64,000 bases of DNA from an uncultured Bacilli bacterium (GTDB lineage: Bacteria; Bacillota_I; Bacilli_A; RF39; UBA660): positions 62,001 through 126,000 of the forward strand of contig CAKOSP010000002.1 in NCBI GenBank assembly GCA_934102335.1, in the 5' to 3' direction. A program made the position numbers and the translations under genes. Each line of letters starts with the position of its first letter. The stretch's first letter is position 1. A model generated the notes under the pieces. The model saw nothing but the letters and a program-made list of their open reading frames with translations, did not search any database and was not told the DNA's origin. Below, piece after piece: positions 36,167-44,552 of the stretch.

Positions 36167-36916
36167 ATGAGAAAGATTTTAGAAATTAAAAACTTAGGTA
36201 AAACTTTTTATACAGAAAATGGTATGACTGAAGCTATAAAAAATATTACTTTAGATGTGTATGATCAAGAATTTTTATGTTTAGTTGGCTCTAGCGGTTG
36301 TGGAAAATCAACACTTTTAAACATTTTATCTTTTTTGGAAACTCAAACTTCAGGTACATTTAGTTATAAAAAGAATAATCCCACAATTGGATATATGCTT
36401 CAAGAAGATGCTTTACTACCGTGGATAACCGTCTTGGATAATGCTTTACTGGGATTAAAAATTAAAAATCAACTTACCGAAGAAAATAAAAATTATGTTA
36501 TTAACCTGCTAACAACTTATGGATTAAAAGATTTTTTAAACAAATATCCTTATCAACTTTCAGGTGGAATGAAACAAAGAGTATCATTAATTAGAACACT
36601 AGCTATAAAACCAGATATTTTACTTTTGGATGAAGCTTTTTCGGCACTTGATTATCAGTCTAGATTATCAGTTTCAAAAGATGTATATGAAATACTTAAA
36701 AAGGAAAAGAAAACTGTAATTATGATTACTCATGATATTGCTGAAGCTATCTCATTAGCTGATCGAGTTGTGGTTTTATCAAAAAGACCATGTACAATTA
36801 AAAATATTTACGATATTAATTATAAAGAAAAAAAGGACCCTATTTCTAATAGACAAAGCCCTGAGTTTAATAAGTATTACTATGAAATATGGAAAGATTT
36901 AGATGAATTAGCTTAA
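36167..36916 (+). CDS. ABC transporter ATP-binding protein, SsuB/TauB type
   Basis: 249 residues with Walker A VGSSGCGKSTLLN (about 43-55), Q-loop YMLQEDALLPW, signature LSGGMKQRVSLIRTLA, Walker B ILLLDEAFSALD and switch His (ITHDIAEAISLADRV). The QEDALLPW Q-loop and the AISLADR segment are typical of nitrate/sulfonate/taurine/pyrimidine importers. It is a lone gene flanked by convergent neighbours; the binding protein (33156) and permease (50729) are the only matching partners seen here. Confidence 0.93.
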   Translation: MRKILEIKNLGKTFYTENGMTEAIKNITLDVYDQEFLCLVGSSGCGKSTLLNILSFLETQTSGTFSYKKNNPTIGYMLQEDALLPWITVLDNALLGLKIKNQLTEENKNYVINLLTTYGLKDFLNKYPYQLSGGMKQRVSLIRTLAIKPDILLLDEAFSALDYQSRLSVSKDVYEILKKEKKTVIMITHDIAEAISLADRVVVLSKRPCTIKNIYDINYKEKKDPISNRQSPEFNKYYYEIWKDLDELA

Positions 36917-36926
36917 TTTTATAAGT

Positions 36927-36961
36927 TAAAAAACATTCTACTTTTTTAGTAGAATGTCTTT
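36927..36961. terminator. Bidirectional terminator
   Basis: ACATTCTAC-TTTTTTA-GTAGAATGT between the convergent ABC ATPase and PrsW-like genes; the T tract is better on the minus strand. Confidence 0.8.
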
Positions 36962-38131
36962 CTAATTTGCCTGTTTTGAATCCTCTAATTTTTTGGCTTC
37001 ATCAATTTGTTTTAATCCTAGATTTATAAAATATATTATTACAATCCAGGCCACAACTGTTAGACCAATATGGAATATATAAAGAGGAGAGCTTATTGGG
37101 CAATCCCATAACCAATGTAATACTACGGGAATTAAACAAATAAGTAAGAATCTTTTATCATTTAAATGTTTTTTATCTAATTTTTCAAAACCTTTAACAT
37201 ACATTAGGGCTCCACCTTCGATTGTAGCCCATGCCACATGCATGCCTGGTGCTAAAAAGGAACGGAGTTTTATTACTTCTAACATAACTTGTAGCCCATT
37301 TTGCATACCATTTCTTAAAATATAACCAGCTGTTTCAAAAGCTCCAAACCCAGCACCTACAGCCGCTCCAATTAATAAACCATTTAAAATATATTTACAA
37401 TTTTTATTTCTAAACAAGAAGAAAGCAACAATTATTGTTTTGGCCGTTTCTTCTATTAAACTTACAAAGAATGCTCCTTGAACATCCAATACTGCTGTTT
37501 TGTTAGCAAAGTATGGAATGGAAAAATAAAGTATTGCTGTTAATAGTGAGGCTCCACCTCCTATAATAAAGTATTTTAAAACTTTATAAAAAGGAATATT
37601 TCTAAATAAATTTATCTCAAAAAAGAATATTAATACTGCTACTGGAACAGCGAATCCTGCTAATATAACCATAGCTGGTAAAAAGTTTGAATTACCATAT
37701 GTTACAAAGCCTATACGAGTGGGAATATATGCTATTATAAAGAATATTAATATTTTAAAATACACCCAAGCACTTGCTTCTTTAGGATTAATATCTTTAA
37801 CTTTTGGAGTAGTTTTTTTAGTTCCACAAACAAATACTTCATCTAATTCTTCATCAGTATGTTTTTTAAAAGTGTTTTTAAATAAGTCTTTAATTGTAAC
37901 ATAACTTTCAGATTTAGCACCTGTTAATTTATCTAAATTTTCTGCAATGATATTGCTTGCTGTTTTTTTGGAAAGTGGATAGCCACAAGATGGACATGTA
38001 CTATCAGTTGGTTTAACCTTTTTACCACATTCTGGACAAGTAACTATTACATTTTGAAATCCACAATGTGGACACGCTTTGGCTGTTGATGATATTTGTT
38101 CTCCACACTCTTTACATTTTATTAAAGCCAT
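36962..38131 (-). CDS. PrsW-like intramembrane protease with two zinc ribbons
   Basis: 389 residues from ATG 38131 (AGGTG six bases upstream). Two N-terminal zinc ribbons (KCKECG..ACPHCG and TCPECG..TCPSCG), a linker, then a multi-helix domain with PrsW (glutamic-type) motifs: SLIEETAKT, GAAVGAGFGAFET, HVAWATIEGG and HWLWDCP. PrsW cleaves anti-sigma factors in Bacillus; the target here is unknown. It follows, two bases later, another zinc-ribbon membrane protein whose N-terminus is nearly identical (MALIKCxEC). Confidence 0.87.
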   Translation of the reverse strand: MALIKCKECGEQISSTAKACPHCGFQNVIVTCPECGKKVKPTDSTCPSCGYPLSKKTASNIIAENLDKLTGAKSESYVTIKDLFKNTFKKHTDEELDEVFVCGTKKTTPKVKDINPKEASAWVYFKILIFFIIAYIPTRIGFVTYGNSNFLPAMVILAGFAVPVAVLIFFFEINLFRNIPFYKVLKYFIIGGGASLLTAILYFSIPYFANKTAVLDVQGAFFVSLIEETAKTIIVAFFLFRNKNCKYILNGLLIGAAVGAGFGAFETAGYILRNGMQNGLQVMLEVIKLRSFLAPGMHVAWATIEGGALMYVKGFEKLDKKHLNDKRFLLICLIPVVLHWLWDCPISSPLYIFHIGLTVVAWIVIIYFINLGLKQIDEAKKLEDSKQAN

Positions 38132-38132
38132 T

Positions 38133-38846
38133 TTATACACCTACCTTTAATGTTTTAATTACAGTTTCTGCAATTGTATTAATTTCTTGACTATTTTGGT
38201 TTTCTTCCTTAGTTCCTATTGTGAATAATTGACCGTTTAAATCAAAAGCATATCTGTTATCTACTACTAAATGATTACTTGAATAATATTGGTATTGTAT
38301 ACCATATACATAGTAAGAACCAATTTGTCCAGATACTAAATCAATAGTAATTGATACGTTTCCATATACTTGTTTTAATTCATCAGTAAATGCATTTAAA
38401 TATTGAACAGCATTTGTATATTCTGGTACCCAACCCAATATAATATAAGGAATTAGTGGCCCTTGATCATCAATATTTTGCCCAATATATGTTGTGTTTT
38501 TTTCTGCATAGGATTTAAATGTCGAAGGCATTTCATAAGTTACTTTAAGATTTTTATCTGTAACTTTTACATAGCCATTATTGCTGGCTGGCTCATTTGA
38601 TTGATACTGACTTTTATCTTGATTAGTTTGTTGCGTATTTTGAGTTGTATTTTGACTTCTATTTTGATTTAAAATATATAAGCCTACTACTAAAATTAAT
38701 AAACCAATAATTAAATATTTATAATCAAAATTTTTTGGAGTTTTCTTAGTTTCTGTTTTTTTGTGTAATTCGTATCCACATTTTGGACATGAATCTGCTT
38801 GATCACTTATTTTATTATTACATTCAGGACATTTTATTAATGCCAT
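38133..38846 (-). CDS. Zinc-ribbon membrane protein
   Basis: 237 residues from ATG 38846: an N-terminal zinc ribbon (KCPECNNKISDQADSCPKCG), one membrane helix (about 45-62), a Gln/Asn/Thr-rich linker, then an extracellular alpha/beta domain (about 85-237) ending in a helix with VIKTLKVGV, which looks PsbP/lipoprotein-like. In an operon with the PrsW-like protease, which could cleave it (inference). An alternative ATG lies two codons upstream but too near the ribosome site. Confidence 0.78.
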   Translation of the reverse strand: MALIKCPECNNKISDQADSCPKCGYELHKKTETKKTPKNFDYKYLIIGLLILVVGLYILNQNRSQNTTQNTQQTNQDKSQYQSNEPASNNGYVKVTDKNLKVTYEMPSTFKSYAEKNTTYIGQNIDDQGPLIPYIILGWVPEYTNAVQYLNAFTDELKQVYGNVSITIDLVSGQIGSYYVYGIQYQYYSSNHLVVDNRYAFDLNGQLFTIGTKEENQNSQEINTIAETVIKTLKVGV

Positions 38847-38937
38847 ATTCATCTTCCTTCCCTTTATATTAGAATTATAATATATATATTTGGATTATTA
38901 AACACAGTTTACAAATTAGTCAATGACACTTTGGCAA

Positions 38938-38966
38938 TTGTGAAATTTATTATATGCATGTATAAT
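38938..38966 (+). promoter_or_regulatory. Promoter of the double-HTH regulator
   Basis: TTGTGA, 17 bases, TATAAT, about 19 bases before the ATG at 38985; argues against starts further upstream. Confidence 0.6.
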
Positions 38967-38984
38967 ATTATTGTGAGGTGCTTT

Positions 38985-40643
38985 ATGAAATTTAATGAAG
39001 TTTTTAACAAATATTTAAAATTAACAAATACTACATCTAAAGAAATAGCTGAAAAATCAAAAATATCTCAAACCCTAATAAGTAGATATAAAACAGGAAA
39101 TCGTATACCTAATAAAAATAACATTGAAAAAATTGCTTTATCTTTTGAATTAATATCAAATAAAAAGTATTTAAAAGATGATATTTTAAAAGAATTTAAC
39201 CAGGTTGAAAATATATCTAATGTTGATTTTGATATTGTTATAAATAATTTAAATACTTTGGTAAGTAAGTTAAATATTAATGCAAGCTCTTTATCTAAAT
39301 ATTTAAAATATGATCCTTCATATTTGTCTAAGATAAGAAATAAAACAAGAATACCTGCGAATAAAGACGAGTTTGTTGATTCACTTGCTAATTTTATAAA
39401 TCAAAAATATAACAATGAAAAAAATATAAATGACTTAGAATTAATTTTAAATAATACCAATATTAATTTAAATAAAATTAAACTTTGGTTGATAACAAAT
39501 AAAGAAGAAGAAATTCAAATTAATAGTTTTTTAACTAAAATGGATGAATTTAATTTAGATGACTATATTAAAGCTATTAAGTTTGATAAATTAAAAGTAC
39601 CTACAATTCCTTTTTATAAAGGTAAAAGTAAAGATTATTATGGCTTAGAACAAATGAAATTGGGTGAAATAGATTTTTTTAAAAGTGTTGTTTTAAATAA
39701 ATCTATGGAAGATATATTTATGCATAGTGATATGCCTATGGAAGATATGGCTAAAGATATAGATTTTGGAAAAAAATGGATGATGGGAATAGCATTTTGT
39801 TTAAAAAAGGGATTAAATCTTAATATTATTCATAATTTAGATAGACCTTTTAATGAGTTAATGTTAGGCTTAGAAAGTTGGATCCCTATTTATATGACTG
39901 GCTCAATTAGACCATATTATTTTAAAGAAAAACCAAATGAGATTTATCAGCATCTGCTTTATGTCGGAGGAAACTCAGCTTTGGTCGGTCAAGCAATTAA
40001 AGGTTATCACGAAAATGGTCGATATTTTTTAACTAATAAAGAAAAAGAGGTTAATTTCTATAAAATTTATTCTAAAGAAGCTTTATCTAAAGCTTTACCC
40101 TTAATGCGAATTTATAATCATGATAATATGAACAAATTTTTTTGTTTTATAAAAAATATTAAAAATGAAGAGATTAAAGTTCATAATTCTTTGCTACCAT
40201 TTTATACAATGAGTGATGAATTTCTAAGTACTATATTAAAAAGAAATAATATTGACGATGAAAAAATTAAAATGATAGTTAAATATAAAAATAATTATGA
40301 AAAAATTATTGGAGAAAATAAAATTGAAGAACATATTTATTGGTTAAATGAAAAAGAGTTTAAAGCTGATAAACATGTACTTACCCTTTCTAGTTTATTT
40401 TTAGATGAAAAAATATATTATACTTATGATGATTATTTAAAACATGTAATTGAGACTAAAAAATATAAAAATATTAAATGTATAACGGAAGATTACAAAA
40501 CTTTTAAAAATATTGATATTTATATAATATCTAAAAAAACGGCTATTATTTATAAAAGTAATAGCCCGGTTATAAACTTTGTTATTAAGCATCCTACTCT
40601 GGTAGATGCCATAGATAAATTCGATCCTATTGTTAAAGAATAA
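38985..40643 (+). CDS. Regulator with two XRE-type HTH domains and a large unknown C-terminal domain
   Basis: 552 residues from ATG 38985 (GAGGTG upstream). Residues about 3-45 are an XRE/Cro HTH (TSKEIAEKSKISQTLISRYKTGNRIP) and about 80-125 hold a second copy of the same layout (LNINASSLSKYLKYDPSYLSKIRNKTRIP). The remaining ~370 residues form a mixed alpha/beta domain with GKSKDYYGLEQMKLGEIDFF and LGLESWIPIYMTGSIRPYY, which I do not recognise. Possibly a ligand-sensing regulator. Target genes cannot be inferred. Confidence 0.8.
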   Translation: MKFNEVFNKYLKLTNTTSKEIAEKSKISQTLISRYKTGNRIPNKNNIEKIALSFELISNKKYLKDDILKEFNQVENISNVDFDIVINNLNTLVSKLNINASSLSKYLKYDPSYLSKIRNKTRIPANKDEFVDSLANFINQKYNNEKNINDLELILNNTNINLNKIKLWLITNKEEEIQINSFLTKMDEFNLDDYIKAIKFDKLKVPTIPFYKGKSKDYYGLEQMKLGEIDFFKSVVLNKSMEDIFMHSDMPMEDMAKDIDFGKKWMMGIAFCLKKGLNLNIIHNLDRPFNELMLGLESWIPIYMTGSIRPYYFKEKPNEIYQHLLYVGGNSALVGQAIKGYHENGRYFLTNKEKEVNFYKIYSKEALSKALPLMRIYNHDNMNKFFCFIKNIKNEEIKVHNSLLPFYTMSDEFLSTILKRNNIDDEKIKMIVKYKNNYEKIIGENKIEEHIYWLNEKEFKADKHVLTLSSLFLDEKIYYTYDDYLKHVIETKKYKNIKCITEDYKTFKNIDIYIISKKTAIIYKSNSPVINFVIKHPTLVDAIDKFDPIVKE

Positions 40644-40674
40644 AAAAAATCTCAATTTTAATTTGAGATTTTTT
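40642..40674. terminator. Bidirectional terminator
   Basis: AAAAATCTCAA-TTTTAA-TTGAGATTTTTT after the HTH gene; it also overlaps the stop of the pseudogene on the other strand. Confidence 0.85.
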
Positions 40675-41079
40675 AGTTAAGTTTTTTTAATTTAAATGAT
40701 ACTAATATTAATCCACTTAGTGCTAGCGAAGCTATTGTTATCTATGATAATAATTTGTCTTCTGTTTGAGGATTTATTACTTCGTTTGTTAGGCTATTAC
40801 TACTTTTTTCTGCCAAAGTATAGATACTAAAGTGATTGGTATTAAATACTGCATATCCATCAATTCCTGTATAAACTTGGTGATCTGCATCAATTCCAAG
40901 CTCTTTTGCTACTTTTTCTTTAAAGTCTTTAATAGTAAGTGAGTATTCACTTTCAGCTATTTCGTAAGATTTTACTGTACCATTTTGTAACTTTAATTTA
41001 AGCGTTGCAGCATTAACATTGGTAATGCCTAGTGTCAAAAACATTGTTAGTCCAATTAAAAATATTTTGTTTTTCTCAT
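40673..41079 (-). pseudogene. Broken small sortase-type surface protein
   Basis: Two lesions interrupt one gene. ATG at 41079 begins MRKTKYF and then a stop; adding one T to the five-T run near 41057-41061 would give MRKTKYFLIGLTMFLTLGITNVNA, a good signal peptide joined to the remaining frame (AATLKLKLQNGTVKSYEIA...). At the other end NPQTEDKLLS is followed by an in-frame TAG at 40742-40744, after which the frame continues ITIASLALSGLILVSFKLKKLN, a membrane helix plus basic tail. Restored, it would be a ~130-residue wall-anchored protein with an NPxT-type sorting motif. The central open part is 100 codons. Confidence 0.65.
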
Positions 41080-41134
41080 TTTATTTCTTCTCTGTTACAA
41101 AATATCATAACTATTAGTAATTGTCTACAATAAT

Positions 41135-41170
41135 TAAAAGACTCTAATTTTTTTCCTTAGAGTCTTTTTT
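41135..41170. terminator. Terminator after the CmpB-like gene
   Basis: AAAGACTCTAA-...-TTAGAGTCTTT with T tract on the minus strand; terminates the operon ending at 41144. Confidence 0.8.
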
Positions 41171-41881
41171 ATCTTTTTTAAATAATTTTAAAAATTTATT
41201 ACTATGTTTATTAAAAAGTTTATCAACATTAATTTTTTCTAAATTTCTAAAAGGAAACCAAAATGAATACTTTTCTTTAGCTTCATCAGTAAACTTCTTT
41301 AATTTTAGTTTTAATTCTTCATATTTAGCTACAGCTTTATTTTCTTTAGCATATTTTCTTATTTTTATTAATAATTTAGTTGAATATGCTAGATCTATTA
41401 CAAAAATACCATAAAAAAATCCTACTATAAATGAAAACCATAAATTAGTGGAAAACCAGTATAAAAGTTTTAAATAATAATCTGCTAGGAAAAAATAATA
41501 TATAGCTCCTAATCCAGTCCAAATTAATGAAAATTGAGGGCATATTATTCCTTTATAGTTTCCCCACATATCTGAATAATCCCATAGTTTGACTTTTCCA
41601 GCTTTTAAAAATGATAAACCACCGATAAACTCAATTAGTGTCATCATTATACCCATTAATACTATTGCCAAAATTGGATTGTTTATATTGAATTTAGTGA
41701 CCATCATATAAATAAAATGTAATCCACATAAACCAAATCCATATATTGGCAAACATGGTCCAATTAAAAATCCAGGATTAACCCACTTACCATGAGCAAA
41801 CCTTCTAAAAAATAATTCTAGTACCCAGCCTGTTAAACTACCAACAAAAAATAAAAATGCATATTCTAAAACTATAAACAT
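41144..41881 (-). CDS. Putative ABC transporter permease, CmpB family (PF06541-like)
   Basis: 245 residues with about six membrane helices. The opening (FLFFVGSLTGWVLELFFRRF..GKWVNPGFLIGPCLPIYGFG) is characteristic of the 'putative ABC transporter permease' CmpB-type family common in Firmicutes, whose function is not established. The C-terminus is basic and cytosolic. It lies 8 bases after the last small T7SS gene and ends in a terminator, so it is probably in the same transcript. Confidence 0.8.
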   Translation of the reverse strand: MFIVLEYAFLFFVGSLTGWVLELFFRRFAHGKWVNPGFLIGPCLPIYGFGLCGLHFIYMMVTKFNINNPILAIVLMGIMMTLIEFIGGLSFLKAGKVKLWDYSDMWGNYKGIICPQFSLIWTGLGAIYYFFLADYYLKLLYWFSTNLWFSFIVGFFYGIFVIDLAYSTKLLIKIRKYAKENKAVAKYEELKLKLKKFTDEAKEKYSFWFPFRNLEKINVDKLFNKHSNKFLKLFKKDKKDSKEKN

Positions 41882-41889
41882 CTTATCAC

Positions 41890-42201
41890 CTACAAAACAA
41901 TCATTCTATCTCTAGCACTCATTTTATTTGTGGGTAACAATTGGGCATCTTTTTTTAATTCATTTTCTAAATTGTCAAAATTTGTATCGACTTTTGAACT
42001 TATATCAAGAATATTTTCTGATTCTTTTTTATAACTATTTATGGTATTTTTTAAATCTTGTAAATAATTATAATAACCAAAATCTGATGGAATATCAAAA
42101 TAAGCAGATGCTGAAGCACTGTTTAAATAATTTATAGTTGAATCAATATTTGGTTTAATATTTTTCTTAATTCCTTCTGATGGAAATACTAATTTAGTCA
42201 T
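41890..42201 (-). CDS. Small helical protein of the T7SS operon
   Basis: 103 residues from ATG 42201 (MTKLVFPSEG; AGGT just upstream), starting one base after the preceding stop codon. Two long helices (about 25-85) and a C-terminal RDRMIV. The hairpin-like helical layout fits small WXG100-type or accessory proteins of ESX loci, but no WxG motif is present. Unknown function. Confidence 0.72.
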   Translation of the reverse strand: MTKLVFPSEGIKKNIKPNIDSTINYLNSASASAYFDIPSDFGYYNYLQDLKNTINSYKKESENILDISSKVDTNFDNLENELKKDAQLLPTNKMSARDRMIVL

Positions 42202-42202
42202 A

Positions 42203-42502
42203 TTACCTACTTTCCATAGTATTATTATTTTTAATGCAAGTATCAATAGCGTCTGCACTATTTTTTAGTAAATTACTGTATTTTTTTATGTTTTCACCTA
42301 AACTTAAAAACTCGTCTTTATCCATAAGTATTGTTCGAAAATATTTTTCAGATTGGCCACCGATCCATTCTTTAGTTTCGTATGGCACATTGGCAAGTCT
42401 GTTAAACATCTTAGTGATTACTTGCTCATATTCATTCGCTAAAGAATTTATATCCGTAGCTATATCTCTTAAATCAGTAGTGTTACAATGCGTAATTGCC
42501 AT
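42203..42502 (-). CDS. WXG100-like protein
   Basis: 99 residues, two helices around a turn with EWIGGQSEKYF (W-x-G at about 47-49 region), the WXG100 hallmark. Such proteins are secreted as helical hairpin dimers by type VII systems. Ribosome site AAGGAAGGA. Part of the five-gene run upstream of the CmpB-like gene. Confidence 0.8.
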   Translation of the reverse strand: MAITHCNTTDLRDIATDINSLANEYEQVITKMFNRLANVPYETKEWIGGQSEKYFRTILMDKDEFLSLGENIKKYSNLLKNSADAIDTCIKNNNTMESR

Positions 42503-42516
42503 ATACTATTCCTTCC

Positions 42517-42999
42517 TTACATTCTGTGATTTTTACTTCTTAACTTATCTCTTCGATTTTGAGCCTCATCACTTTTTCGACGAGCTTTTTCTGCTTGTTG
42601 CTTTTTTTCTTCTTCTAATCTTTGTTGTTCTAATTCTCGTTCTCTTTCTAATTGTTCTTGACGTTCACGTTCTAATCTAGCAGCTTCTTCTGCTCTTCTT
42701 CTTTCTTCCTCTTGAATTGCTACTATTTGATCATTTAGTCCATTTATTGCATTATCTATAGCAGGAATAATTGTATTTTTTAAATAATTAGAGGTACTAC
42801 CTATGTTTTCGGCAAGTGATTTAGTTCTAGAATATAAATTAGTATTATAATCGTTTATAGTATATACACCATCTAATTGATTTTTAGCTTTATAAGAATA
42901 ATCTGTAGCGTTATTTAAATGATTAATAATAGCATATATATTATCTTTTAAAGCATTATATTTATTAATACTATTGGTACAATCTTGAACAGTTGCCAT
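42517..42999 (-). CDS. Coiled-coil T7SS-associated protein
   Basis: 160 residues: an N-terminal helical domain (about 1-95; NKYNALKDNIYAIINHLNNA ... TIIPAIDNAINGLNDQI), resembling the LXG/DUF5082-type helical proteins of T7SS loci, followed by a highly charged single coiled coil of Arg/Glu/Gln (about 98-145). No signal peptide. Its place between WXG-like genes suggests a substrate partner or chaperone. Confidence 0.75.
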   Translation of the reverse strand: MATVQDCTNSINKYNALKDNIYAIINHLNNATDYSYKAKNQLDGVYTINDYNTNLYSRTKSLAENIGSTSNYLKNTIIPAIDNAINGLNDQIVAIQEEERRRAEEAARLERERQEQLERERELEQQRLEEEKKQQAEKARRKSDEAQNRRDKLRSKNHRM

Positions 43000-43031
43000 G
43001 TGGTACCCCTCCTTTATTTAAAAAATTTAAA

Positions 43032-43499
43032 TTAGTCTAAATGAATTTGTTCAGCTTCTGATCTAATATCTTGAGCATTTTGAGATACTTGTCTAGCAAT
43101 ATCTTGTGAACCTTGTTCGTAACTAGCTATAACTTCTTGTAAATCTTTGCTATCTTGTCTCATTTGAGTAACATAAGCATTCATTAATTCTTTAATAGCA
43201 TCTAAAAATTCTTTAGCAGCTTCAGCTGAAGCACCTTTTAATGCTCTATCAATGTCAGTAATTTGATTAAATCTGTCTAGAGTATCTTGTATTGTGCTAA
43301 TATATTTTTCTAATGCTGCAGCAATCATTGGTGCATTTTTAGCATCTATTCCAACAAATCCGCCATCCCAAATACTTGTTATTTGAGTTTTAGCATCTCC
43401 TAAAATTCCATTTAATCTTGAAGAAATAGTGTTAATTGCACCTGAAATATCATTTCCTATTGCTGATGCAATATTTCCTAATGAACTTTGTAATGACAT
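43032..43499 (-). CDS. Large WXG-like T7SS substrate
   Basis: 155 residues, all helical. SIWDGGFVG at about 43-51 is a W-x-G turn; the C-terminal part (EVIASYEQGSQDIARQVSQNAQ) is a long amphipathic helix. Longer than typical WXG100 (about 100), so possibly an extended member or secreted partner. Ribosome site GAGGGG; two bases after the previous gene. Confidence 0.75.
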   Translation of the reverse strand: MSLQSSLGNIASAIGNDISGAINTISSRLNGILGDAKTQITSIWDGGFVGIDAKNAPMIAAALEKYISTIQDTLDRFNQITDIDRALKGASAEAAKEFLDAIKELMNAYVTQMRQDSKDLQEVIASYEQGSQDIARQVSQNAQDIRSEAEQIHLD

Positions 43500-43500
43500 T

Positions 43501-43821
43501 TTAATTTCCCCTCTCTTTTACTAAATTTTGATCAATTTCGTCAAAATTATTAACAATTTGATTCATAAATCCTTTAATTTCACCATCTCTAATTTGATGC
43601 ATTGCAGCAATAATTACTTCTTTATCATGGTCCATATTCTTTTTAAATGATTCTGCTGATTGTCCAGCCCATACAGCATCAACTTGTTCACGAAGTTCTT
43701 TCATTCCGCTATTCATTTGATTAGTAGCTTCAGTTATTACTTCGATATCTAATCTAGTCATTGCTTGTTGTAATTCATTTACGTCATAACCTATTGTTGC
43801 GTTATTAATATTTAAACCCAA
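43501..43821 (-). CDS. WXG100 protein (EsxA-like)
   Basis: About 106 residues starting at TTG 43821 (MGLNINNATIGYDVNELQQAM), because GGAGG lies eight bases upstream of this codon whereas the GTG at 43830 would touch it. The turn VWAGQSAESFKK carries the W-x-G motif flanked by two helices, the classic WXG100 secreted subunit of type VII systems. Best EsxA candidate of the locus. Confidence 0.85.
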   Translation of the reverse strand: MGLNINNATIGYDVNELQQAMTRLDIEVITEATNQMNSGMKELREQVDAVWAGQSAESFKKNMDHDKEVIIAAMHQIRDGEIKGFMNQIVNNFDEIDQNLVKERGN

Positions 43822-43833
43822 AATAAACACCTC

Positions 43834-44178
43834 CTATAATCTTTCAATTTTTTGGGACATCAAATTTATGTTATCTGCTTCTGAGACAAATAACTTTGCC
43901 AAATCTAATTGACCATCTTTCATCTTTTGAATAAGTGCAATTAAATCATTGGAATAAGATAATATATTTTCTTTAGCAATTTTAAAATTATTTTTAAAAA
44001 ATGAATAATTATTATTAATTTGTGCTAAAGAATCACCACTTAAATATGAATTAATTAGTGACATTTTCTGATTAATTTGATTAAATAAATCACCAATATC
44101 ATCCGCATAGTCAATTAGTTCTATAGCTAATTGTTCTAATTCATCTTGATTAATTTGGTTAATTACATTAGACATCAT
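43834..44178 (-). CDS. WXG100-size helical protein, first gene of the substrate operon
   Basis: About 114 residues from ATG 44178 (MMSNVINQINQDELEQLAIE; AAAGGA upstream; the next codon is also ATG). Two long helices with YLSGDSLAQINNNYSFFKNNF at the turn; the Trp of WxG is absent but the size and G-x-S layout fit the ESX fold. Directly downstream of the palindromic promoter at 44234-44279. Confidence 0.75.
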   Translation of the reverse strand: MMSNVINQINQDELEQLAIELIDYADDIGDLFNQINQKMSLINSYLSGDSLAQINNNYSFFKNNFKIAKENILSYSNDLIALIQKMKDGQLDLAKLFVSEADNINLMSQKIERL

Positions 44179-44233
44179 TCTTATCCTTTCTACTTTTAAC
44201 ATAAATACGAGGTAATCTCTATCCTCTACACTC

Positions 44234-44262
44234 ATAATAAACAAAGAGTATTATTTTGTCAA
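44234..44262 (-). promoter_or_regulatory. Consensus promoter of the WXG100 operon
   Basis: TTGACA (44257-44262), 17 bases, TATTAT (44234-44239). The -35 lies in the loop of a long inverted repeat. Confidence 0.75.
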
Positions 44263-44279
44263 ATATAATACTCTTTGTT
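44240..44279. repeat. 14-bp perfect inverted repeat across the WXG100 promoter
   Basis: Arms AACAAAGAGTATTA and TAATACTCTTTGTT separated by 12 bases that contain the -35 box. No T tract follows, so an operator for a dimeric regulator is more likely than a terminator, although it could also stop esaB transcription. Confidence 0.75.
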
Positions 44280-44297
44280 ATACACTTTTTTTACATT

Positions 44298-44552
44298 TTA
44301 ATATAAAACTAGTTCAGTACCATTTCTAATATCAGTTGTTCTAACATAACTATTAATATCATATAATACGCCTGTTCTACGGTTAGTAAGATGCACAACT
44401 TCTTTTTCCGGGTAAGCTCCATTGGTTATATTGGTAACAAATTTATTTAAAAGATTTGAAACAAATTTGATAGTTCTATTAACTGGTATAAACAACTCGT
44501 ACTCTTCACCAATTTCGGGAACTATTAGCTTTATTAATACTTTATATTCCAC
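44298..44552 (-). CDS. esaB: EsaB/YukD ubiquitin-like T7SS protein
   Basis: 84 residues beginning at GTG that overlaps the EssC stop by one base (TAGTG). Beta-grasp pattern: KVLIKLIVPEIGEEYELFIPVNRTIKFVSNLLNKFV ... LTNRRTGVLYDINSYVRTTDIRNGTELVLY, matching YukD/EsaB, the small cytosolic ubiquitin-like regulator of type VIIb secretion. Ribosome site GGTGAT. Confidence 0.87.
   Translation of the reverse strand: MEYKVLIKLIVPEIGEEYELFIPVNRTIKFVSNLLNKFVTNITNGAYPEKEVVHLTNRRTGVLYDINSYVRTTDIRNGTELVLY

Noticed and set aside
40742..40744. TAG as a reassigned sense codon
   Set aside because: Other genes in the window use TAG as a normal stop (for example essC), so a nonsense mutation is simpler.
44240..44279. 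Inverted repeat as a normal rho-independent terminator for esaB
   Set aside because: The 3' arm is not followed by a T tract and the repeat contains a consensus promoter; kept as a secondary possibility only.
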